A DNA stretch of 64,000 nucleotides from JALYRV01 sp036675475 (lineage in GTDB: Bacteria; Acidobacteriota; Vicinamibacteria; Vicinamibacterales; SCN-69-37), in assembly GCA_036675475.1 (NCBI GenBank), contig JAKFEY010000030.1:124001-188000 (forward strand), in the 5' to 3' direction. A program made the translations under genes and the position numbers. The notes under the pieces were generated by a model. The model was given only the letters and a program-made list of their open reading frames with translations. It ran no database searches and was not told the DNA's origin. Each line of letters starts with the position of its first letter. Position 1 is the stretch's first letter. Positions 16,601-23,577 of this stretch are shown here, one piece after another.

Positions 16601-18300
16601 CGCTGGCGGGCGCGCGGCGCGTGCTGCGTGTCGAGATCGCGGGTGGCGAGCGCGTGGTGCCGGTGGAATATGCGGCGCGCTATCGCGACGCGCTCGGCGT
16701 GCCGCTGCCGGCGGGCCTGCCAGACGCGCTGCTCGCGGCCGTGCCCGACGCGGCCGGCGATCTGGGGCGGCGGTTCGGCCGCACGCGCGGCCCGTTCACG
16801 ACACCCGACTTCGCGGAGCGCTACGGCCTGGCGCCGGTGCGCGCCGAAGCGATCCTCTCCGCCGTGGCCGCGACCGGCGCGCTCATCGAAGGCGAGTTCA
16901 CGCCAGGCGGCACGCGCCGCGAGTGGTGCGATCCGGATGCGTTGCGCTCGATTCGCCAGCGCTCGCTCGCGAAGCTGCGCAAGCAGATTGAGCCCGCGGA
17001 GCCCGCGGCGCTCGGACGCTTGATCACGCGGTGGCAGGGCGTCATCAGCCCGCGCCGGGGTCTCGACGCCCTGCTCGATGCGGTCGAGCACCTGCAGGGC
17101 GCGGCCCTGCCGGCGTCGATTCTCGAAACCGCGATCCTGCCGTCGCGCGTGCTCGGCTTCACGCCGCTCGATCTCGACACGCTCATTTCCGCGGGCGAAG
17201 TGGTGTGGGCCGGCCTCGAGCCGCTCGGCGATCGCGACGGCCGCGTCGCGTTGTATCTCGCGGATCAGATCGATCGGCTGTGGCTGCCGCGCGCCACGGC
17301 CGCGAAAGGCGCCCTCGACGGCAAGGAACAGGCGATCGCGGCCTATCTGAAACGCGAAGGCGCGTCGTTCTTCGGACCGCTGCACGAGGCGGTCGGCGGC
17401 GGCTACCCGCGCGACACCGTCGACGCGCTCTGGACCCTCGTGTGGAAAGGGATCGTCACCAACGACTCGCTGCACGGGCTGCGCGCGTTTCTGGGAGGCG
17501 ACATCCATCCCGGAAGAATGTCGCGCGGACATTCTTCCCGGAAGAATTTTCGATTGAGGCATGCCGAACATTCATCCGGGATGAATTTCCGCTCGCGCCG
17601 GGCCGCGCCGCCGGCCGCGGCCGGCCGCTGGTCGCTGGTCGCCGATCACCTCACGGGCGCCGCGAAACCGACCGCGCGCGCGGCGGCGCTCGCGCAGCAG
17701 CTGCTGCAGCGCTACGGCGTGATCACGCGCGACGTCGCCGCGGCCGAAGGCATTCCGGGCGGCTTCTCCGCCGTGTACGACGTGTTGCGCGCGATGGAAG
17801 AAGCGGGCCGCATCCGCCGCGGCTACTTCGTGTCGGGCGTCGCCGCGACGCAGTTCGCCATGCCGTCGGCCCTCGATACGCTGCGATCGCTGCGGCACGA
17901 ACCCGACGCGCCCGAGGTGGTCCGGCTGGCTGCCGCCGATCCCGCGAATCCGTACGGCACCCTGCTCAAGTGGCCCGGCGTCCGCTCGGAGCCGGGGCGC
18001 GGCCCGTCACGCAGCGTCGGCGCGCTGGTCGTGCTCGTCAACGGGGAGGCCGCCGCCTGGATCAGCCGCGGCCGCCAGTTGCTCGTGTGGCTGCCCCAGG
18101 ACGAGCCGCAGCGGAGCGCGACCGCCGCCGCCGTGGCGCACGAGCTCGCGGCGCTCGGCCTGCTCGTCGCCGAGATCAACGGCGCGCCCGCCGACGCGCA
18201 TCCGCTGGCGCCGCACCTCGAGCGCGCGGGCTTCTCGCGCTCTCCGCACGGCTATCAGTTGCGCGAAAGGCGCGGGCATGAATCCGCCAATCGTGAATAG
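13660..18300 (+). CDS. lhr: Large ATP-dependent helicase Lhr
   Basis: The protein has 1546 residues, the usual length of bacterial long-form Lhr. Motifs: Walker A ILAPTGSGKT (about 45-54), DEIH (about 169), SAT (about 205), and in the second RecA domain VATSSLELGIDMG and QRIGRAGH. The Lhr winged-helix and C-terminal beta-sheet regions follow. Lhr proteins are 3'-5' DNA helicases linked to DNA repair. Two segments look inserted: a Lys/Gly-rich stretch at about 223-246 from purine-rich repeats, and about 1281-1309 from a cluster of perfect palindromes. Both keep frame. TAAGAT lies 6 nt before ATG. nei starts 2 nt after the stop, giving a repair operon. Confidence 0.93.
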   Translation: MPRAGALDVFHPAVAAWFARAFGRPTKPQTEGWPAIARGESTLILAPTGSGKTLTAFLWAIERVMFTPAPAKAARCRVLYVSPLKALAVDVERNLRAPLAGIAHEALNRGDTFVMPAVGVRTGDTPQIERARMLREPADILITTPESLFLLLTSNARETLRSVHTVIIDEIHALVPTKRGAHLALSLERLEQLTAAPVQRIGLSATQRPLDEVARFLGGAAERVKGKGQRGKGTQGTKGKGARLKGEDAEDLVHDEFAGTSARSAWRAVTIVDTGERKQLSLRIEVPVEDMARIGQATEIASGPAAQGPVRTSIWSAIHPRLLALVREHQSTLLFVNSRRLAERLAGALNELAGATIARAHHGSIARPQRIEIEDQLKSGALPALVATSSLELGIDMGAVDLVIQIEAPPSVASGMQRIGRAGHQVGAKSSGVIVPKYRGDLVACAAVAKAMHEGKVEATRYPRNPLDVVAQQIVAMVAVDDWDADALFGVIRSAAPFADLSRSAFDGVLDMLAGRYPSDDFADLRPRLTWDRVKGRLTAREGAKRVAITNAGTIPDRGLYGVFLAGAGPGAARVGELDEEMVFETKAGETFVLGASTWRIEEITHDRVLVSPAPGEPGKMPFWKADAMARPLEFGRTIGALVRTLRGMPPAAAIDKLTRDHDLDRQAAENLIRYLADQAEATGGIVPDDRTVLIERVRDELGDWRVSVLTPFGGRVHAPWAMAVTERIRMERGLHVESMWSDDGFVVRFPETDEAPDTALMLPDPDEAEALVVRQLGATAMFAAKFREAAGRALLLPRRRPGRRAPLWQQRKRAHDLLSVASRFGSFPILLETYRECLRDVFDMPALVETLQAIRTRTIAVGVADSTTPSPFASSLLFGYVANYIYDGDAPLAERRAQALSIDYAQLRELLGEAELRELLDADVIAEVGQRRRMLLPEQRARSVDGVHDLLLRLGDASIAEIAARLDPASGIEADAAVGTLAGARRVLRVEIAGGERVVPVEYAARYRDALGVPLPAGLPDALLAAVPDAAGDLGRRFGRTRGPFTTPDFAERYGLAPVRAEAILSAVAATGALIEGEFTPGGTRREWCDPDALRSIRQRSLAKLRKQIEPAEPAALGRLITRWQGVISPRRGLDALLDAVEHLQGAALPASILETAILPSRVLGFTPLDLDTLISAGEVVWAGLEPLGDRDGRVALYLADQIDRLWLPRATAAKGALDGKEQAIAAYLKREGASFFGPLHEAVGGGYPRDTVDALWTLVWKGIVTNDSLHGLRAFLGGDIHPGRMSRGHSSRKNFRLRHAEHSSGMNFRSRRAAPPAAAGRWSLVADHLTGAAKPTARAAALAQQLLQRYGVITRDVAAAEGIPGGFSAVYDVLRAMEEAGRIRRGYFVSGVAATQFAMPSALDTLRSLRHEPDAPEVVRLAAADPANPYGTLLKWPGVRSEPGRGPSRSVGALVVLVNGEAAAWISRGRQLLVWLPQDEPQRSATAAAVAHELAALGLLVAEINGAPADAHPLAPHLERAGFSRSPHGYQLRERRGHESANRE
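14327..14396. repeat. Purine-rich AAAGGGG-type repeat tract inside lhr
   Basis: About 70 bases consist almost wholly of G and A in short units of the AAAGGGG/AAGGGA type. They are translated in frame as Lys-Gly-rich sequence between helicase motif III and the second RecA domain. The base composition differs sharply from the flanking GC-rich codons. Confidence 0.75.
17502..17586. repeat. Palindrome cluster inside lhr
   Basis: Two perfect 8+1+8 palindromes lie in frame in the lhr coding region: ATTCTTCC-C-GGAAGAAT at 17531-17547 and ATTCATCC-G-GGATGAAT at 17570-17586. A related half site (CATCCATCCCGGAAGAATG) sits at 17502-17520. The ATTCTTCCCGG core recurs in the inverted repeat at 58623-58698. 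Confidence 0.8.
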
Positions 18301-18302
18301 CC

Positions 18303-19166
18303 ATGCCTGAAGGCGACACCATCTTTCGCGCGGCGCGCACGCTGCACGCCGCGCTTGCCGGCAAAGGCGTCACGCGGTTCACGTCCGACTCTCCCGCCCT
18401 CACGCGCGTCGACGAGGACGCGCCACTGGCCGGCCGCACGATCACCGGCGTCGAGGCGCGGGGGAAGCATCTGTTGATGCATTTCAGCGCGCCTCCCGCA
18501 GGCCTGAAGGCCTGCGCGACCACCTTGCGCACGCACATGCGCATGCACGGCAGCTGGCACATCTACCGCCCTGGCGAGAAGTGGCAGCTCCCCCGCCGCG
18601 ACGCGCGCATCGTCATCGAAACGGCTGACTTCGTGGCTGTCGGCTTCAACGTGCCAATCGCGGAGTTTCTCGACGAGCGCCAGCAGGCGCGCCAGGAGGA
18701 CCTGCGGCTCATCGGACCTGATCTGCTCGGCGAGACGTTTGATGAGGACGAAGCCGTGCGCCGGATGCAGGCGCGCGGCGCGCAGGGCATCGCCGAAGTG
18801 CTGCTCAACCAGCGCGTGGCCGCCGGCATCGGCAACGTCTACAAATCCGAAACGCTGTTTCTGGAGCGCGTGCATCCCGACACGCCGGCGAACGCGCTCA
18901 CCGAGGATCAGCTGCGCGCGATCCTTCGAACGGCGCGGAAACTTCTGAAGGCCAACGTCGCGGACGCCAGGTCGGAGATCGTGACCTATCGCGGCCTGCG
19001 CCGCACGACCGGACGCACCGATCCGGCCGAGCGGCTCTGGGCCTACGGGCGCGGCAGGCAGCCGTGCCGCCGGTGCGGCACGCCGATCGCGTACAAGAAA
19101 ACCGGGCCGGACGCGCGCGGCACGTATTGGTGTCCGGAATGTCAGAGGGGTGGCGCAGGCCTTTAG
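18303..19166 (+). CDS. nei: Fpg/Nei-family DNA glycosylase (endonuclease VIII-like)
   Basis: The protein has 287 residues. The N terminus MPEGDTIF carries the catalytic Pro2 and Glu3 in the Nei arrangement. RMHGSWHIYRPGE, the helix-two-turn-helix QGIAEVLLNQRVAAGIGNVYKSE and a C-terminal zinc finger (CRRCG to YWCPEC) are all present. It excises oxidised bases and nicks the abasic site. Residues about 65-74 (PAGLKACATT) are encoded by a family A palindromic repeat inserted in a loop. The last residues GGAGL and the TAG stop come from another copy of the same repeat. The gene follows lhr by 2 nt. Confidence 0.92.
   Translation: MPEGDTIFRAARTLHAALAGKGVTRFTSDSPALTRVDEDAPLAGRTITGVEARGKHLLMHFSAPPAGLKACATTLRTHMRMHGSWHIYRPGEKWQLPRRDARIVIETADFVAVGFNVPIAEFLDERQQARQEDLRLIGPDLLGETFDEDEAVRRMQARGAQGIAEVLLNQRVAAGIGNVYKSETLFLERVHPDTPANALTEDQLRAILRTARKLLKANVADARSEIVTYRGLRRTTGRTDPAERLWAYGRGRQPCRRCGTPIAYKKTGPDARGTYWCPECQRGGAGL
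18495..18522. repeat. Family A palindromic repeat inside nei (copy 2)
   Basis: This copy has the core GCAGGCCTGAAGGCCTGC (reverse orientation of the same palindrome as at 772-797), within the nei coding region and read in frame. Homologues normally have only a short turn before the RTHMRMHGSW-type segment, so the inserted peptide is probably surface exposed. Confidence 0.8.
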
Positions 19167-19176
19167 GCCTCGCGCA
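19149..19176. repeat. Family A palindromic repeat at the nei 3' end (copy 3)
   Basis: GTGGCGCAGGCCTTTAGGCCTCGC is a slightly degenerate copy. The nei stop TAG (19164-19166) lies at its centre, so the repeat supplies the C terminus of the protein. A further half copy (GGTGGCGCAGGC) follows at 19179-19190. Confidence 0.75.
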
Positions 19177-19195
19177 CGGGTGGCGCAGGCGCGGG

Positions 19196-21730
19196 TCAGC
19201 GCTCGTTTCGAATGATCGTCACGATGGTGCCGTCGGGGCGCCGCACCTTTTCGATCACGGTGCCGTCCGGACGCGCGATCCGTTCGATCACCACGCCTTC
19301 CGTCCGCTGCACCGGTGTGCCCGGCAGGCTGGGCAGGCCGGGCTTCGGCACCGTGCCGAGTGAGGCCGGCGGCTTCGGCGCCTGCGGGCGCGCGTTCGGC
19401 AACGACGGCGACGTCGGCAGCGGCGGCAGTGAGGCCGGCGGCACGACCGATGGCGTGACCGGGGCAGCGGTGCGCGTCACGCCCGAGGTGCCCACGGCTT
19501 CCGACGCGCGGAACAGCGGGCTCGATGCCGGCGGCATGGGCTGCGTCGCAGGCTGCGTGGCAAGTGGATCCGTCAGCGGCGCGGCGCCAGGCGACGTCGG
19601 ATACGTCGAATACGTCGAATACGTCGAATACTCCGACGGCATCGTCATGTCCGGCATCGGCGGCAGCGGCGACGTCGTGTCGAGATACAGGCCGCTGTGA
19701 ATCGGGCACTCGCCGTACGGGGCGCTGCCCAGCGTGAACAGCTCGGTGGTCACGCCGCCCTCCACCGGGCGATCGACCGTGGTTCCGTCCATCAGCATCA
19801 CGCGCGCGAAGCCCGGCGAGCGGCGGCACGCCTCGCCGGCGCGGTGGCCGCTCGCGCGGCAGATTTCCACCTTCTCGACGTCGCTCGGCAGGTTGTACCA
19901 GACCGCGCGATGCCCGCGCGTCGCGTCGCGCATGAAGGCGCCCCACGCCGGCACGGCAATGTCGCTGGCGTAGGACTTCATGATCGTCTTGCGCCGGTCG
20001 TGGCCGAACCAGACGCCTGCCACGATGTTCGGCGTGTAGCCGACGAACCACGCGTCGGCGTAGTCGTCGCTCGTGCCCGTCTTGCCCGCGGCCGGCAGCG
20101 AGAAGCCGGCCTGGCGCGCGCGATAGCCGGTGCCGGCGTTGATGACGTCGGCCATCATGCTGTTCATCAGGTAGGCCGCGCCGGTCGAGAGCGCGCGACG
20201 CTGATCGAACGGCGCCGCGTAGAGGACGTCGCCCGACTGATCCTCGACGCGCGTGATGAGCGTCGGCCGCGTCCACACGCCCTCGTTCGCGAACGCGCCG
20301 TAGGCCGACACCATCTCCATCAGCGTGACTTCGCCCGTGCCGAGCGCCAGGGACGGCACGTTCGGCAGCTCCGACTCGATGCCGAGGCGGCGCGCCGTGT
20401 AGAGCGTCGACGAGGTGCCGACCTGCTGCATCAGCTGCGCGGCGGCGCGGTTGCTCGACACCACCAGCGCGCGGCGCAGCGTGTAGCTTTCGGCTTCGTG
20501 ATCGCCCGCGGGCATCCACGTGCCGTCGCCGATCGGCGCATCCAGGCCGGTGAGCTTCGTGCCCGGCGCCCAGCCGCGCTCAACGGCGGCCGCCCACACG
20601 AACGGCTTGAACGCCGAGCCCGGCTGGCGGTGCGCCTGCGTGGCGCGGTTGTAGCTGCTCGCGTGGAAGTCGCGTCCGCCCACGAGCGCGAGCACCTGTC
20701 CGGTGCGCGGCTCCATCGCGACGAGGGCGCCCTGCAGCGACGACTTCGCGCCGCCCAGCTGCGCGAGGCGGTTCACGATCGCGCGCTCGGCGGCGTGCTG
20801 CACGCGCGGGTCATAGCTCGTATACACGCGAAGGCCGCCCTCGAGCACCATGTCTTCGCCGAACCGATCGACCAGCTCGCGCCGCACTTCCTCGAAGTAA
20901 TAAAGGCCGCACGCCTGCTGCGGGCTGTGGCCGTGGCTCGTCAACGCGTTGGTCTTGCGCGGCCTCACGTTCAGCGGGGCCGCCACGTACTGCCGCATGG
21001 CCGCCTCGTCGATCACGCCGTGATCGCGCATGGCCGCCAGCACGATGTTGCGCACGGTCATGGCGCCGTCGGGCGACTTGTTCGGGCTGTTGGCGGACGG
21101 CGCGCGGATCAGGCCGGCCAGCAGCGCGGCCTCATCGGGCTCGAGCGCCGATGCGTTCTTCCCGAAGTAGCCGCGCGACGCGGCCTCGACGCCGTAATAG
21201 CCTTCGCCGAAGTAGGCGGTGTTCAGGTACGTCTCGAGAATGCGTTCCTTGCTGTGGCGCGCTTCGATGGCCGCGGCCAGCATGACCTCGCGAATCTTGC
21301 GGTTCCACGTGCGCTGTTTGCCGAGCTCCAGGTTGCGCGCGAGCTGCTGCGTAATGGTGCTGCCGCCCTCGACGATGCGGCGGGCTTTGAGGTTGGCGGC
21401 GGCGGCGCCGGCCATGCGGACCGGATCGAGCCCGAAGTGATCGTAGAAGCGATGGTCCTCGGCCGCGAGCACCGCCTGCACCATCACCGGCGACACCTGT
21501 GACAGCTGCACGTCGATGCGCTGCTCGCTGAAGAGCGAATACGTCAGCTTGTTGTGGCGGTCATAGACGAGCGACGCCTGCGGGCCCGACTCGAGCGACG
21601 TGAGCGCGCGTGACCGGTCGAGGTCGCCTTGCACCTGCGCGAGCGCGGTGGCGACGAACCAGCCGCCAACGAAGGTCACGGCGGCGAGCGCGAACGTAAC
21701 GACGAGCAGAGCGGCGGCGCGAATTCTCAC
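19196..21730 (-). CDS. Class A penicillin-binding protein with Pro-rich C-terminal tail
   Basis: The protein has 844 residues from GTG (MRIRAAALLVVTF), with one N-terminal anchor. GT51 motifs are EDHRFYDHFGLDP, GGSTITQQLARN and YLNTAYFGEGYYGVEAASRG. Transpeptidase motifs are SxxK in PGSAFKPFVWAAA (about 373), SSNRAAAQ as SxN and AAGKTGTSDDYADAWF (about 550). Both enzymes look intact. After about residue 680 comes a Pro/Ser/Thr-rich tail of about 160 residues. It contains a 9-bp tandem array (residues reading YSTYSTYSTY) and ends in repeated RPDGT(V/I)IxK units. The tail is probably periplasmic and flexible. The gene is separate from the pcs-linked PBP. Confidence 0.93.
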   Translation of the reverse strand: MRIRAAALLVVTFALAAVTFVGGWFVATALAQVQGDLDRSRALTSLESGPQASLVYDRHNKLTYSLFSEQRIDVQLSQVSPVMVQAVLAAEDHRFYDHFGLDPVRMAGAAAANLKARRIVEGGSTITQQLARNLELGKQRTWNRKIREVMLAAAIEARHSKERILETYLNTAYFGEGYYGVEAASRGYFGKNASALEPDEAALLAGLIRAPSANSPNKSPDGAMTVRNIVLAAMRDHGVIDEAAMRQYVAAPLNVRPRKTNALTSHGHSPQQACGLYYFEEVRRELVDRFGEDMVLEGGLRVYTSYDPRVQHAAERAIVNRLAQLGGAKSSLQGALVAMEPRTGQVLALVGGRDFHASSYNRATQAHRQPGSAFKPFVWAAAVERGWAPGTKLTGLDAPIGDGTWMPAGDHEAESYTLRRALVVSSNRAAAQLMQQVGTSSTLYTARRLGIESELPNVPSLALGTGEVTLMEMVSAYGAFANEGVWTRPTLITRVEDQSGDVLYAAPFDQRRALSTGAAYLMNSMMADVINAGTGYRARQAGFSLPAAGKTGTSDDYADAWFVGYTPNIVAGVWFGHDRRKTIMKSYASDIAVPAWGAFMRDATRGHRAVWYNLPSDVEKVEICRASGHRAGEACRRSPGFARVMLMDGTTVDRPVEGGVTTELFTLGSAPYGECPIHSGLYLDTTSPLPPMPDMTMPSEYSTYSTYSTYPTSPGAAPLTDPLATQPATQPMPPASSPLFRASEAVGTSGVTRTAAPVTPSVVPPASLPPLPTSPSLPNARPQAPKPPASLGTVPKPGLPSLPGTPVQRTEGVVIERIARPDGTVIEKVRRPDGTIVTIIRNER
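19602..19628. repeat. 9-bp tandem array in the PBP tail
   Basis: Three perfect units of TACGTCGAA, with degenerate units on each side, encode repeated Ser-Thr-Tyr in the C-terminal tail of the PBP. A 9-bp unit keeps frame, so copy number could vary without breaking the gene. Confidence 0.8.
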
Positions 21731-21828
21731 GCATGGCTATAGCGCAAGCTGGATGCCGCGCGCGGGAGCCGCGCCACGCGCTTGCCTGAGTGCGCTAGGG
21801 CTGTTGAGCTGTGAAAAGTGGAAGCGCG

Positions 21829-22347
21829 TTACGTACTTCGACCTGATCCGTAAGTACGGATGCGTTCGAGGAAGTCGCGCAGGCGGACGGGGTCGGCGAG
21901 CGCGGATTCCTCTTCGACCGGAAGATCGGGCAGCTGGTGTTTCAGCACGGCGGCAAACAGCCCGGTGCCTTCGCGATGAAGCAGCGCGCCGGACTCGTCG
22001 TACACCTTCGTGCTTCCGAGCCCGCAGCTCGGCGACTTCGACTTGAGGACGTAGCCGGAGAGATGCATCGAGGCCAGCGCGGCAACCTTGCGCTCCGCAT
22101 ACGCGCGCATTTCGGCGGTCAGGTCGCGCCCCGTTTCCGGCATCACCAACGTGAGGCCGTTCGCCGTCTGCCGCAGATCGATGGGCGGCCGCGGCACACC
22201 CAGGCCGATGTCGATCTCAGGACAGACGGTCACCCATTCAACGAAAGGATCGAGCGCCTCGATGATCGACGGCTCGCGCTTGTGCCCGCCGTCATACCGC
22301 ACGGGCTGCCCGAGCAGGCAGGACGAGATGCCGACACGGGGCCTCAT
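21829..22347 (-). CDS. DUF523 family protein
   Basis: The protein has 172 residues, started at MRPRVGISSCLLG, where the family begins. An ATG 4 codons upstream, 6 nt after a TACTTT box, is an alternative. Conserved DUF523 features are SSCLLGQPVRYDGGHK, a CPE motif (VTVCPEIDIGLGVPRPPI) and VLKSKSPSCG. The three conserved Cys suggest metal binding or redox function, but the family has no firm role. It may be transcribed with the RidA-like gene upstream (23551-22418), although a large hairpin separates them. Confidence 0.85.
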   Translation of the reverse strand: MRPRVGISSCLLGQPVRYDGGHKREPSIIEALDPFVEWVTVCPEIDIGLGVPRPPIDLRQTANGLTLVMPETGRDLTAEMRAYAERKVAALASMHLSGYVLKSKSPSCGLGSTKVYDESGALLHREGTGLFAAVLKHQLPDLPVEEESALADPVRLRDFLERIRTYGSGRST

Positions 22348-22367
22348 GTTCCTAAGCATCGTGTGAA

Positions 22368-22415
22368 AGTACGCAGAAACTTCGTAGTTTCAAAACTACG
22401 AGATTTCTGCGTACT
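22368..22415. repeat. Long two-part hairpin after the RidA-like gene
   Basis: Outer arms AGTACGCAGAAA (22368-22379) and TTTCTGCGTACT (22404-22415) pair perfectly, as do inner arms CGTAGTTT (22383-22390) and AAACTACG (22393-22400). It begins 2 nt past the RidA-like stop. There is no T run, so it is either a repeat element or a processing structure rather than a classical intrinsic terminator. Confidence 0.75.
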
Positions 22416-22417
22416 CG

Positions 22418-23551
22418 CTACGGAATCACCGCCGTCATCCCGATCTCGACGAGCGCGCCGTCGGGCACCAGGCCGGCGCCCACGGTAGCGCGGGCGGGCG
22501 GCGCGTCGGGGAACATCTCGCGATAGACGGCGTTCATCGCGGCAAAGTGCGACAGGTCGGGCATCCAGACGGTGGCGTCGGCCACGTCCTGCGGGCGCGC
22601 GCCGGCGCGCTCGAGCGCGGCGCGGGCTTTCGCGAGCGTCGCGCGTGTCTGAGCCGCCGCGTCGCCGGCCGTGGCGGCCGTGGCGGCCAGCATGCCCGAC
22701 AGAAACACCATCGAGCCGGCTTTCACCGCGCCGCTCAGATTCGGGTTCGGCGGATCGGACGGCAGGTGCTGCGCCTGCGCGCCGTGCGCCACCAGCGTCA
22801 CCTCGATCTTGTAGGCCGGCTGCATCAGGCCGGCAATCACGGTGGCCCGCGCCGGCGTCGCGCGCGCGAAATGGCGGCGCCATCCCTCGTTCATCTCGGC
22901 GAACGACGCGCGATCGGTCAGATAGATGCGGGCGCTCACGACATGATCGAGCGACAGGCCCGCGGCGCCGAGGATGTCGCGCGCGTTGGTCATGATCAGA
23001 TCGAGCTGCGCGCCCACGCCGCCCTCCACGGGCTGGTTCGTGGTGCGATCGCGCGCGACCAGTCCGGCCAGAAACAGCGCGTCGCCCCCGCGCACGCAGT
23101 ACGAGTACGGCAGCGGCGACTTCGCCCAGCCCGCCGGCTCGATCACCGACCGGCGCCCGCCGCGCGGCACGGCCACCGCGGCCACCTCGATCAGCGTGTC
23201 GGGCCCCAGCAGATCCGCCACCACCGTCGTGCGCGACGGCGGCTGCGCCTTCCAGAGCGGCTGCGCCTCCAAAAACGTCTGGTACACCGCGTTCATCGCG
23301 CCGAAATCCTCGCCGCGCCGCAGATAGACGTGCACCGTCAGCGCGTGCGCGAGGTCGGACCCGGCCGCCGTCAGCACTTCTTCGAGCCGCGCCATCACGC
23401 GGCGCGTCTGCGCCGTGATGTCGCCCGAAATCCGGCCTTCCGCGTCGGACGCCAGGATGCCGGATACGAAGACCAAATCCCCGGCCACGACGGCGGGGCT
23501 GTAGGGACCGATGGGGGCGGGGCCCGCATGCACGGCGCGGCGTTGGGTCAT
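22418..23551 (-). CDS. Triple RidA/YjgF-domain protein
   Basis: The protein has 377 residues made of three consecutive RidA (YjgF/YER057c) domains, about 1-120, 125-245 and 255-377. Each keeps the conserved Arg of the substrate pocket (PPSRTTV, TPARATV, PPARATV) and the following acidic residue (LIEVAAVA, KIEVTLVA, LVEIGMTA). Single-domain RidA trimers hydrolyse reactive enamine and imine intermediates; a three-domain chain could fold as a pseudo-trimer. It starts 26 nt from the divergent gene at 23578, sharing overlapping -10 boxes. The intact pockets suggest deaminase activity is retained. Confidence 0.85.
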   Translation of the reverse strand: MTQRRAVHAGPAPIGPYSPAVVAGDLVFVSGILASDAEGRISGDITAQTRRVMARLEEVLTAAGSDLAHALTVHVYLRRGEDFGAMNAVYQTFLEAQPLWKAQPPSRTTVVADLLGPDTLIEVAAVAVPRGGRRSVIEPAGWAKSPLPYSYCVRGGDALFLAGLVARDRTTNQPVEGGVGAQLDLIMTNARDILGAAGLSLDHVVSARIYLTDRASFAEMNEGWRRHFARATPARATVIAGLMQPAYKIEVTLVAHGAQAQHLPSDPPNPNLSGAVKAGSMVFLSGMLAATAATAGDAAAQTRATLAKARAALERAGARPQDVADATVWMPDLSHFAAMNAVYREMFPDAPPARATVGAGLVPDGALVEIGMTAVIP

Positions 23552-23559
23552 AGCCGGGA

Positions 23560-23569
23560 AGAATACAAT
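23560..23569. promoter_or_regulatory. Overlapping divergent -10 boxes
   Basis: TATTCT on the minus strand (23565-23560) and TACAAT on the plus strand (23564-23569) overlap by two bases. Each lies exactly 8 nt from its start codon (ATG 23551 minus, ATG 23578 plus). Confidence 0.65.
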
Positions 23570-23577
23570 ACGGGGCC

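Noticed and set aside
13660..19166. lhr-nei considered as part of a defence system
   Set aside because: No nuclease, methylase, reverse transcriptase or other defence component is adjacent; both are known repair proteins and fit a repair operon.
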